Shown: one piece after another, positions 1 through 5,788 of the stretch
Layout: each line of letters starts with the position of its first letter
Position numbering within the stretch: the first letter of the stretch is position 1
Source: JAVBOP01 sp031550405
Lineage (GTDB): Bacteria; Bacteroidota; Ignavibacteria; Kapaibacteriales; UBA2268
Direction of reading: 5' to 3'
Length of the DNA stretch: 8,844 nt
Assembly: GCA_031550405.1 (NCBI GenBank)
Contig: JAVBOP010000217.1
Location: forward strand, 1 to 8,844
Translations under genes and position numbers: made by a program
Notes under the pieces: generated by a model
Told to the model about the DNA's origin: nothing
Seen by the model: only the letters and a program-made list of their open reading frames with translations
Databases searched by the model: none

Positions 1-97
1 CAAGATTTAACAGAAAAACTAAAAGATACACTAAGTCGTTGAAAATGCTGGAGATTACATTAGATTTATTTTTAGATAAAACTTTACATGATTTTGA

Positions 98-297
98 TTA
101 TGAATTAACAATCACATAAGCAACAATAAAGTAACAATGCCAATTTATAAGGGTTTCTTCTATAAAAGCATGCTCCTCGGGAGTAAAAACTGATGGACGA
201 TGTCCGGTTTTTTATGATTCAGCAACTCTATAATACCGCCATTTAAGTACTTTGTACGCCAATTACTTAGCCTATTTTCTCTCGCCTTCTTCCTGCA
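98..297 (-). pseudogene. IS630-like transposase N-terminal fragment, frameshifted
   Basis: Two minus-strand reading segments join into one recognisable helix-turn-helix transposase stretch. The upstream segment (about 297 down to 206) reads ..NWRTKYLNGGIIELLNHKKP; the downstream segment (205 down to 98, in a different frame) reads GHRPSVFTPEEHAFIEETL. Together they match the usual order in IS630-family N-termini: a W-R-x-x-Y helix, GG(I/L)..LL, K-P-G-x-x-P, then a P-E-E helix. The frame changes at about position 205, so one base is missing or extra. No start codon, catalytic DDE domain or terminal repeats were found, and homology fades after about position 140. This is a dead remnant. A related HTH transposase family is possible; assignment is by motif reading only. 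Confidence 0.6.
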
Positions 298-303
298 ACA
301 TTA

Positions 304-564
304 ATGATTTTTATTTTAAAATCTATACTCAAATATAACACTTTTGGGGAGAAACAAAGCAACTATAAATTTGTGTTAGCCAAAGGTATTAGTCCTCATA
401 TTTTGCGCCATTCGTTTGCCACGCATTTGCTGGATAATGGTGCTGAAATATCAGCTGTAAGCGAGATGCTGGGGCACACATCTATTGCGACAACGCAGAT
501 ATACACTCATGTTTCTATCGAAAGGCTGAAGAAAGCATACCACCTTGCACATCCAAGAGCATGA
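304..564 (+). pseudogene. Xer/phage-type tyrosine recombinase, C-terminal fragment
   Basis: The recognisable part begins at about position 385 and runs to the stop at 562-564. It contains the catalytic H-x-L-R-H box (HILRH), the GH of the LGHTSI segment and the tyrosine nucleophile in the IYTHV segment, and ends in the AHPRA tail typical of XerC/XerD-like proteins. That is about 60 of the usual 290-300 residues. The core-binding domain and the first catalytic arginine are missing. The first 27 codons after the apparent ATG (304) resemble nothing in Xer proteins, so that ATG is probably not a real start and the fragment is a truncation. The break lies next to the transposase remnant ending near 297, suggesting that insertion or deletion removed the 5' part. 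Not expected to be active. Confidence 0.8.
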
Positions 565-598
565 AAAAACAGGAGGATAGCATATATTATCCTCCTGT
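564..598 (-). terminator. Rho-independent terminator, minus-strand transcripts (PiT side)
   Basis: An 11-bp perfect stem (569-579 ACAGGAGGATA against 588-598 TATCCTCCTGT) has an 8-nt loop. On the minus strand it is followed directly by six T residues (plus-strand A run 564-569), the classical intrinsic terminator form for the transcript leaving the PiT gene. On the plus strand the stem starts just after the recombinase stop codon but has no T-run, so any bidirectional action would be weak. Confidence 0.8.
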
Positions 599-616
599 AT
601 ATATCATGTTTACTCG

Positions 617-642
617 TATTTATGAATATTTATTCATAAATA
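617..642. repeat. Intergenic AT-rich repeat, copy A (perfect palindrome)
   Basis: A perfect 12-bp inverted repeat: TATTTATGAATA (617-628), 2-nt spacer TT, then TATTCATAAATA (631-642). The stretch 619-641 matches the common 23-bp repeat of this window at 19 of 23 positions and shares its right half TATTCATAAAT exactly. It lies 54 nt beyond the PiT stop codon, between PiT and the terminator. This is the most symmetric copy and the leftmost one. Confidence 0.75.
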
Positions 643-696
643 TATGTTGTACCATATCGCATCTACAAAATTAGATAATTTATTAAAGAAACAACA

Positions 697-1701
697 TTAT
701 TTCAACCCCGCAGCACTGAATATCAAGTATATAATTGCAGCTAATACTGCGCTTACTGGAATGGTTAATATCCACGCCCATAACAGGTTAATTGTTACTC
801 CCCAGCGTACGGCGGACAGCCTTTTTACTGCTCCTACGCCCATTATTGCACCTGTGATTGTGTGGGTTGTGCTTACAGGTATTTTCAACGCTTCCGTTAT
901 GAATAACGTTAATGCTCCGGCGGTTTCGGCACAAACGCCTTCTAATGGCGTTACTTTTGTGATTTTGCTGCCCATTGTTTTTACTATTCGCCAGCCTCCC
1001 ATCATAGTACCTAAGCCTATTGCACCAAAGCAGGTTAGCGGTACCCAATCGGGTATATTCTGTACGGAATCTATTTGTCCGACCGCAATCATCGCGGTCG
1101 CTATAATGCCCATGACTTTTTGCGAATCATTAAGTCCATGCCCTAAGCTAAATAAACCAGACGACACCAATTGCAGTTTTTTGAAGGCATTTTCAGCTGT
1201 TCGAGCCTTTGTTTTGCGGAATGCCCACAAAACGCCGATAGTTATAAGTGCCGAAATAAGCATACCGATGAGTGGAGCAAGCACGATAAATGATGCGATT
1301 TTTATAACCACTTCTGCATGAATGGATTGAAAGCCAGATGCACAAATGGCAGCGCCTGCAAAACCGCCTATCAAGGTATGAGATGAAGATGATGGAATGC
1401 CCAAACGCCATGTAGCCAAATTCCATGCAACAGCTGCTATCAGACCTGCAAAAATTACAGGCAATGTGATAAATTCTTCCAGCACAACCTTAGAAACAGT
1501 ATTGGCAATGCCGAATTCACCAATCACATATTTAGCGACGAAAAAGGCAATAAAATTAAATGCCGCTGCCCATAAAACAGCCTGAAAAGGAGTTAATACT
1601 CTTGTGGAAACGATTGTTGCAATAGAGTTTGCAGCATCATGGAAGCCATTTATAAAGTCAAAAATGATAGCTACAACTATAACTATAATGAGTAATGTCA
1701 T
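697..1701 (-). CDS. pit: PiT-family inorganic phosphate permease
   Basis: Predicted integral inner-membrane phosphate transporter of 334 residues, normally importing metal-phosphate coupled to a cation gradient. Both inverted PiT signature repeats are present: GFHDAANS at residues 19-26 and GHGLNDSQKVMG at 187-198. Each is followed by its second conserved segment, GIPSSSSHTLIGG (101-113) and IPVSTTHTITGAIMG (274-288). The rest is almost entirely hydrophobic helices, with one basic loop near residues 162-176. The length fits the compact PiT form without a long central loop. Its usual partner, a DUF47 PhoU-like protein, is encoded at 4102-4752 on the same strand rather than next door; three unrelated genes intervene. 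A degenerate repeat copy (1706-1726) sits 4 nt upstream of the ATG. Transcription probably ends at the hairpin at 564-598. Confidence 0.95.
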   Translation of the reverse strand: MTLLIIVIVVAIIFDFINGFHDAANSIATIVSTRVLTPFQAVLWAAAFNFIAFFVAKYVIGEFGIANTVSKVVLEEFITLPVIFAGLIAAVAWNLATWRLGIPSSSSHTLIGGFAGAAICASGFQSIHAEVVIKIASFIVLAPLIGMLISALITIGVLWAFRKTKARTAENAFKKLQLVSSGLFSLGHGLNDSQKVMGIIATAMIAVGQIDSVQNIPDWVPLTCFGAIGLGTMMGGWRIVKTMGSKITKVTPLEGVCAETAGALTLFITEALKIPVSTTHTITGAIMGVGAVKRLSAVRWGVTINLLWAWILTIPVSAVLAAIIYLIFSAAGLK

Positions 1702-1705
1702 GTAT

Positions 1706-1726
1706 TTTGTTAAAAATATTCTAAAT
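1706..1726 (-). repeat. Intergenic AT-rich repeat, copy B (degenerate)
   Basis: Reads TTTGTTAAAAATATTCTAAAT on the plus strand except that its final base also starts the GNAT stop codon complement. It aligns to the common repeat with two single-base gaps and one substitution. It fills the whole gap between the GNAT stop (1726-1728) and the PiT start (1701). Confidence 0.5.
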
Positions 1727-2262
1727 TACGAGTTCATATCTATTTTATAAAGCACGTGCCTATATAATGGATTGTCGGGTTGTACCAAAGGATGATTAAA
1801 ATCCTTCACTTTTTGCATACCTATTTTTTGCATAACACGCTCGGAACGCTTATTCAAAATCGAAGTAAATGCATATATTTCTTTGAAATTAAACTGCTTT
1901 TTTGCATACTCTAAACATGCAGACGCAGCTTCCGTTGCATAGCCTTGATTCCACTTTTCGGCGACAAGTCGCCACAAAATTTCAATTCCAGGAGTAAAAT
2001 CCATATCGAACGGTATTTGATGAAATCCTACAAAACCTATAAACTTTCTATCTTCTTTTAATTCAACGGCATACACGCCATATCCATAAGATAAAAGCTC
2101 ATCTTTCGCTTTAATATAAAGCTGATATGATTCATCTTTATTCAGTGGTTTCAGAAAAAATTCCATCACTTTTTTGTCAGCATTGAGCATCGCTAAAGGC
2201 TCTATGTCGCTTTCCTGCCAATGCCTTAATATAAGTCTGGGAGTTTCAATACAAAATTGCAT
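1726..2262 (-). CDS. GNAT family N-acetyltransferase (RimJ/RimL type)
   Basis: A 178-residue single-domain acetyltransferase that would transfer acetyl from acetyl-CoA to an amino group; the substrate cannot be told. It opens with ETPRLILRHW (6-15), the standard start of RimJ/RimL-like proteins. The acetyl-CoA pyrophosphate-binding loop is visible as VAEKWNQGYATEA (100-112, Q-x-x-A type), followed by the N-x-x-S helix NKRSERVMQKIGM (137-149). Length is normal for the family and the frame is intact. The start at 2262 places ETPRL at the expected distance from the N-terminus. It sits between RhuM-Fic and PiT, bounded by repeat copies C and D upstream and B downstream, and has no obvious link to phosphate transport. 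It could be a small-molecule detoxifying enzyme or a protein N-acetyltransferase. Confidence 0.9.
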   Translation of the reverse strand: MQFCIETPRLILRHWQESDIEPLAMLNADKKVMEFFLKPLNKDESYQLYIKAKDELLSYGYGVYAVELKEDRKFIGFVGFHQIPFDMDFTPGIEILWRLVAEKWNQGYATEAASACLEYAKKQFNFKEIYAFTSILNKRSERVMQKIGMQKVKDFNHPLVQPDNPLYRHVLYKIDMNS

Positions 2263-2264
2263 AT

Positions 2265-2287
2265 TCTATTAAAATTTATTCATAATT
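2265..2287 (-). repeat. Intergenic AT-rich repeat, copy C
   Basis: Matches the common 23-bp repeat at 19 of 23 positions, keeping TATTAAAA and ATTCATAA. It lies 2 nt upstream of the GNAT start codon, so it would form the translation start region of that gene. A second, better copy (D) lies about 40 bp further upstream in the same intergenic region. Confidence 0.6.
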
Positions 2288-2327
2288 TTACAATATCATG
2301 TATATAATTTGGCGATAATATTATATA

Positions 2328-2354
2328 TTTTATTAAAAAATATTCATAAATCTA
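2328..2354 (-). repeat. Intergenic AT-rich repeat, copy D (27-bp match to copy E)
   Basis: Contains the exact 23-bp repeat (2329-2351) and is identical over 27 bp to 3337-3363. It begins 5 nt beyond the stop codon of the RhuM-Fic gene; its partner copy E sits at the other end of that gene. The two copies form a perfect direct repeat around the fic gene, with a repeat-to-repeat period of 1009 bp. Confidence 0.85.
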
Positions 2355-2359
2355 ATGTG

Positions 2360-3331
2360 TCAAATATTATTTTTATTAATTAAATTCACAATAACTTTAA
2401 TCATAATATCTTTTTCATCAGGTCGGCTCTCGGCAATCATAAGCGTAAGTGCAACCAAGGCGTTATTATCAATCCGTTTACTGCCATCAGGATTGTACAA
2501 AATTTCATTTTTCTCCATAAACCAAAGAAAAATAAACGCTGCAATCCGCTTATTTCCATCAGTAAATGAATGATTTTTAGTTATCAAATATAGCAGCATC
2601 GCCGCTTTTTCTTCAATACTTGGATACAATTCAACACCGTCGAAAGTCTGGTATATCGTAGCAATTGAGCTTTTGAACGATTGGTCTTTTTCATTGCCGA
2701 ACCAGTTGCTGTGATTGAATTTTTCTTTCAGATTATCTATAACTTTTTTAGCATCATCATAAGTTACGTAAACCGCCTCTTTGCTTGTTGTCTGTTCGAT
2801 TATTAATTTTTGATAATCATATTTATCAAGCGTATCCAAGCCATAAGTATAATCGGTAACAATTTTTAACAAACTTGAACTTTCATCTGTCGTAAGCTGT
2901 TGATTTTCAATAACATGGCTTAGCAGTTTCAGCGTTTTTTTCAAATCTTCATATTGCTCTAATTTCAGCTTATCATTAATCGAATAGCCTTTAATGATGT
3001 AGTCGCGTAGCCTTTGTGTAGCCCAAATTCTAAACTGTGTTCCCTGTTGCGATTTCACGCGATAACCAACAGAAATAATAATATCTAAGTTGTAAAAATT
3101 AGTAGGCTTGGTAGAAAAATCGGAAATTCCGATTTTTCTCATTACTTGGTTTTCCACAAGCTCGCCTTCTTTAAAAATATTAAGAATATGCTCGTTTATA
3201 GTTGCTCTGGACTTACCAAAAAGCAATGTCATTTGCTCAATATTAAGCCAAACCGTTTCATCTTCGAGTCTGACATCTATTTTGATATCGCCTTGTTTAT
3301 TTTGATAAATAATTATTTCGCCTGTGTTCAT
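2360..3331 (-). CDS. RhuM-Fic/Doc fusion protein
   Basis: A 323-residue cytoplasmic protein with two parts. Residues about 15-115 match the RhuM (virulence protein) domain, with the recognisable runs ETVWLNIEQMTLLFGKS and GTQFRIWATQRLRDYIIKGY. Residues about 185-315 form a Fic/Doc domain with the active-site loop HSFTDGNKR at 254-262 (H254, D258, N260, K261, R262). This loop is closer to the Doc pattern (H-x-F-x-x-x-N-K-R) than to the AMP-transferring HPFxxGNGR pattern, so the transferred group (AMP, phosphate or other) is uncertain. No adjacent antitoxin gene and no clear internal S/TxxxE inhibitory helix were seen. The gene is visibly AT-richer than PiT. It is bounded by 27-bp perfect direct repeats and sits between DUF47 and PiT, which suggests acquisition. 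Confidence 0.9.
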   Translation of the reverse strand: MNTGEIIIYQNKQGDIKIDVRLEDETVWLNIEQMTLLFGKSRATINEHILNIFKEGELVENQVMRKIGISDFSTKPTNFYNLDIIISVGYRVKSQQGTQFRIWATQRLRDYIIKGYSINDKLKLEQYEDLKKTLKLLSHVIENQQLTTDESSSLLKIVTDYTYGLDTLDKYDYQKLIIEQTTSKEAVYVTYDDAKKVIDNLKEKFNHSNWFGNEKDQSFKSSIATIYQTFDGVELYPSIEEKAAMLLYLITKNHSFTDGNKRIAAFIFLWFMEKNEILYNPDGSKRIDNNALVALTLMIAESRPDEKDIMIKVIVNLINKNNI

Positions 3332-3336
3332 ACAGC

Positions 3337-3363
3337 TTTTATTAAAAAATATTCATAAATCTA
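3337..3363 (-). repeat. Intergenic AT-rich repeat, copy E (27-bp match to copy D)
   Basis: Identical over 27 bp to 2328-2354. Its right end (3361-3363, CTA) is the TAG stop codon of the outer-membrane protein gene, and its left end is 5 nt from the RhuM-Fic start codon. The repeat therefore supplies both the 3' end of one gene and the upstream start region of the next. Confidence 0.85.
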
Positions 3364-4017
3364 CAATCTATAGCCTAATAATATCTGTAATGTTAGCATA
3401 TTGTCATTCGTTTTTCCAATCCACAAATACTGGCTCTCTAAACCTATAAAAGAACGTTTAATGATATGATTATCATCATTCTCTAAGTTAAGCATATTCA
3501 ATAATTTATTCATGGGCAGCAAATAATTTGCTGAAAAGGAATAGTTTGCTATAGACCATATTTTGCTGTCCGTTATTCCCTTGGTATGTTCCACATCTTT
3601 ATCATTCAAATAAGCAATATTATTTTTTAGAGATACTAATCCCGTTCCAATACCTAAAGAAAAATTATCTATTATTCTCATATTAATATTTAATAAAATC
3701 GGAGTACAGTATGTATCAATAGCTCGCTTTTTGCTATTATCAACATCATTATATTCATACAGCTGGTAATAACCTAATTCTAAACCAACACTTAAGCGAT
3801 GTTCAGGCTCCCACATTGCTTTACCAGAAAAGCCCCAATATGATAACTGGTCTACTGCCGTTGCGGTATATCTATTTATTTTCATATTGTCATAGTAATA
3901 TGAAAAACCAAACCCCGCATATATGCTAAAATTATAGTCTTCCATCTCAAGTCCTTTTTCCGCAAACAACGGCATTGTACAGAACAATAATAACAGAAAA
4001 ACAGATTTATTTTGCAT
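3361..4017 (-). CDS. Secreted outer-membrane beta-barrel-like protein, hypothetical
   Basis: A 218-residue protein whose family I do not recognise by name. Residues 1-19 form a good Sec signal peptide (basic N-end, a run of leucines, then MPLFA before E20). The mature part alternates hydrophobic and polar residues in short strands rich in Tyr, Gly and Phe (for example FSIYAGFGFSYYYD, LSVGLELGYYQLYEY, FSLGIGTGLVSLK, SFIGLESQYLWIG). It ends in a strand, LTLQILLGYRL, as expected for a small outer-membrane barrel of 8-10 strands. No OmpA-like peptidoglycan domain is present. The start at 4017 is fixed by the signal peptide. Repeat copy F begins 2 nt upstream of the ATG and copy E covers the stop codon. 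It is AT-rich like its fic neighbour and unrelated to the flanking phosphate genes. Confidence 0.75.
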   Translation of the reverse strand: MQNKSVFLLLLFCTMPLFAEKGLEMEDYNFSIYAGFGFSYYYDNMKINRYTATAVDQLSYWGFSGKAMWEPEHRLSVGLELGYYQLYEYNDVDNSKKRAIDTYCTPILLNINMRIIDNFSLGIGTGLVSLKNNIAYLNDKDVEHTKGITDSKIWSIANYSFSANYLLPMNKLLNMLNLENDDNHIIKRSFIGLESQYLWIGKTNDNMLTLQILLGYRL

Positions 4018-4019
4018 AA

Positions 4020-4042
4020 TTTATTAAAGAATATTCATAAAA
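4020..4042 (-). repeat. Intergenic AT-rich repeat, copy F
   Basis: Matches the 23-bp repeat at 21 of 23 positions (A to G at the tenth base, T to A at the last). It lies 2 nt upstream of the start codon of the barrel protein and 59 nt beyond the DUF47 stop. It is extended by a 7-bp dyad on the minus strand, ATTTATT against AATAAAT. Confidence 0.75.
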
Positions 4043-4058
4043 TAAATCATAACAACAC

Positions 4059-4101
4059 AGCTTCGACAAAAAGTTGAAGCTAATAAGGCACACGAAGTGT
4101 G
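4059..4101 (-). terminator. Tandem hairpins after DUF47, possible terminator or mRNA 3' end
   Basis: Two stems lie directly after the DUF47 stop. The first, CACAC/GTGTG (4089-4093 with 4097-4101), has a 3-nt loop and touches the TAA. The second pairs 4059-4067 AGCTTCGAC with 4073-4081 GTTGAAGCT (9 bp, one wobble-type position) around a 5-nt loop. Neither is followed by a clear T-run on the minus strand, so they may protect the 3' end or slow polymerase instead of terminating. They suggest that DUF47 has its own transcript end, separate from the next three genes. Confidence 0.4.
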
Positions 4102-4752
4102 TTATGCGTATTTCACGAAAATGGTTTTTAAAACTTTGCCGGTATTGTTGATTTTATTAGCTCCTTTTTCCAATTCCTGTATAATTTCCTTCAGTTTTAT
4201 CAATTCAGTCGGATTCGTTTCCTTATGAAAAAGCTCCATAATGCCGTCTTCATAAATTGCATCGGCTTCTTCTTCCAATCTCTTAATTTCCTTATAATGC
4301 CTGCGAAAACCGATGTTCGTTTTCTTCAAATTCTCCAAACCATCAATAGAATCGCGAATTTCGAGCGAGCCTTTATGTATAATATCCGCCAAAATCGTCG
4401 TGCATTCCGGCAATTTTTCAGGAGAATACAGTTGCACTTTATGCGACACACGATAAATGACATCAATCACATCGTCCATGCTGTCGGTCAAGGCATTAAT
4501 GTCCTCTCTGTCAAAAGGCGTGATAAAGGTGGCATTCAGGGCTTTCAGGATAGAACCTGTTACCTTATCGCCTTTGACCTCTTCGACTTTTATTGCCTTG
4601 TAGAGCTCTTTTTTCTGCTCTTCGTCCGAACAGTCAAACAGCTCTTGCAGCAATATTGCAGCTCGAACCATCGTAGATGCGGTTTCTTTCAGCAATGGAA
4701 AAAATTTAGTATCTTTCGGAGTAAATACACTTAATAAAGTATTTGCTTTCAT
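4102..4752 (-). CDS. DUF47 / PhoU-like phosphate transport accessory protein
   Basis: A 216-residue helical cytoplasmic protein that normally partners PiT permeases and is thought to regulate phosphate uptake. The hallmark FITPFDREDI is at residues 76-85. Acid motifs of the PhoU fold, thought to bind metal, appear in each helical repeat: E58-x3-D62, D93-x3-D97 and E160-x3-D164. The equivalent C-terminal motif reads E195-x3-N199 (ELEKGANKINNTGKV), with asparagine in the usual acidic place. The protein ends in the family-typical IFVKYA. Length and start (MKANTLLSVFTPK) are normal for the Bacteroidota form. The usual downstream partner, PiT, is about 2.4 kb away with three genes between. A 318-bp AT-rich gap upstream probably holds its promoter. 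Confidence 0.93.
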   Translation of the reverse strand: MKANTLLSVFTPKDTKFFPLLKETASTMVRAAILLQELFDCSDEEQKKELYKAIKVEEVKGDKVTGSILKALNATFITPFDREDINALTDSMDDVIDVIYRVSHKVQLYSPEKLPECTTILADIIHKGSLEIRDSIDGLENLKKTNIGFRRHYKEIKRLEEEADAIYEDGIMELFHKETNPTELIKLKEIIQELEKGANKINNTGKVLKTIFVKYA

Positions 4753-5070
4753 TATGAATTTATATTAATTTTTATATTTGGTTACTACACTTAAAGGTAA
4801 CAACAAAATTAACAAATTTTTGCGAAGGTTACGTTAAGAAAAAAATATTGTGCAAAGTAAAGAACTGATTATAATTTATTGTAATATTGGTATAAAAGTA
4901 GCCAATATTTTTATTTTGCAATAGTTTTCAGGATTTTAAAATTATTGTTTAACAGGATTGTCGCCATGTTACAAAAAAATGCTCTACCGTACATTAAGCT
5001 CCATAGCAGCATTCATATCTATTGCCTTGAAGAATATTGTTAAAAATTATTTTAAATGTCCATCTCTTCT
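4753..5070. other. AT-rich intergenic region, probable DUF47 promoter
   Basis: No convincing gene was seen. A minus-strand TAATTTTG (complement of 4804-4811) fits the Bacteroidota TAnnTTTG -7 box and lies about 50 nt upstream of the DUF47 start; no good -33 TTTG is found at the usual distance. Positions 5037-5057, 13 nt beyond the deformylase stop, resemble degenerate repeat copy B (TTGTTAAAAAT.. ..TAAAT). Positions 4753-4770 contain a weak inverted version (TTATGAATT..ATTAAT) at the DUF47 start. These two repeat-like stretches are not strong enough for separate entries. Confidence 0.4.
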
Positions 5071-5649
5071 TCAATTGGTATGGGCTTTGCCGTCTACATC
5101 AATCATTGGGTAATCTACATCATATTCGCCTTTTTGCAATTTCTTTAACTTGTTTTTTGCCAACGTCTTACGGAAAGATGAGAGGCGTTCAAAAAACAAT
5201 ATGCCATTTAAATGATCTACCTCGTGCTGCATAACGCGTGCCAAAAAACCTGTTGCATCCATTTTAATCTCCTTCTCGTTTAAGTCATAATAAGTAATAG
5301 AGATAGAGTCAGGGCGAACAACATCTTCATACAGCACGGGAACGCTAAGGCAGCCTTCCTGATATACTCCAGTTTCATCAGAATATGCGGTGATAATCGG
5401 ATTAATAAGCACGAGCGGTGGAATCTTGTCCAATTCATCAACATCGCTAACATCTATAATTATAATAGAATTATCCTTGCCAACCTGATTCGCTGCCAAG
5501 CCAACCCCGCGCTCAGTATTGCGCATCGTATCAAACATATCCCGCACAAGCTGGTTTATGTTATCATCAATATTTTCTATTGCCTTAGTCTTTTGCTTCA
5601 ACACCGGATGGAAACAGTTATATATAGGTAGTACCGACATGATTTTCAC
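5071..5649 (-). CDS. def: Peptide deformylase
   Basis: Removes the formyl group from the N-terminal methionine of new proteins; a cytoplasmic metalloenzyme of 192 residues. All three family motifs are intact: GVGLAANQ (48-55), EGCLS (98-102, metal ligand C100) and HEVDH (142-146, ligands H142 and H146 with catalytic E143). Length is normal, with a charged C-terminal tail (KNKLKKLQKGEYD) as in other Bacteroidota enzymes. The start may be 5649 (MKIMSVLPIYN) or the internal Met4, which gives a more usual N-terminus; the sequence does not decide. It lies between the permease and DUF47, separated from both by more than 130 bp, so it may have its own promoter. Confidence 0.97.
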   Translation of the reverse strand: MKIMSVLPIYNCFHPVLKQKTKAIENIDDNINQLVRDMFDTMRNTERGVGLAANQVGKDNSIIIIDVSDVDELDKIPPLVLINPIITAYSDETGVYQEGCLSVPVLYEDVVRPDSISITYYDLNEKEIKMDATGFLARVMQHEVDHLNGILFFERLSSFRKTLAKNKLKKLQKGEYDVDYPMIDVDGKAHTN

Positions 5650-5703
5650 GATATAATATTTTTAAGCAAATATAAATAAAAAAAGGATAACATCATCAAT
5701 TTC

Positions 5704-5737
5704 CATACATTTATTAAAAAATATTCATAAATGTATG
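5704..5737. repeat. Intergenic AT-rich repeat, copy G, inside a longer inverted repeat
   Basis: Contains the exact 23-bp repeat (5710-5732). Flanking bases extend it to an inverted repeat with 11-bp perfect arms: CATACATTTAT (5704-5714) against ATAAATGTATG (5727-5737). It lies between the permease stop (5789) and the deformylase start (5649), roughly midway (56 and 60 nt). No T-run follows on the minus strand, so it is not an obvious terminator; an operator or recombination-type site is possible. Confidence 0.8.
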
Positions 5738-5788
5738 TTTTTTCATAATTATATCCATAAAACAACTACAAATTTGTAATAGCGCTGC

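Noticed and set aside
1..119. Short plus-strand open frames at the left edge (ending at 42 and at 119)
   Set aside because: One is 13 codons and the other 38 codons open to the edge; neither has a recognisable motif, and a gene cannot be supported.
644..1321. Long plus-strand open frame of 225 codons across the PiT gene
   Set aside because: It lies antisense to a clear PiT permease, and its translation (Pro-, Thr- and Ile-rich without domains) is what complementary reading of hydrophobic helices gives.
2265..4042. The repeats as a CRISPR array
   Set aside because: Copies are separated by whole genes of different length, not by short equal spacers.
4966..5043. Plus-strand 25-codon ORF in the gap between DUF47 and deformylase
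   Set aside because: No ribosome binding site, no motif and opposite strand to its neighbours; consistent with chance.
617..5737. The 23-bp repeat as integron attC or a classical XerCD dif site
   Set aside because: No GTTRRRY/RYYYAAC core ends as in attC, and no match to the usual dif arms such as TTATGTTAAAT; only general dyad symmetry and AT-richness are shared.
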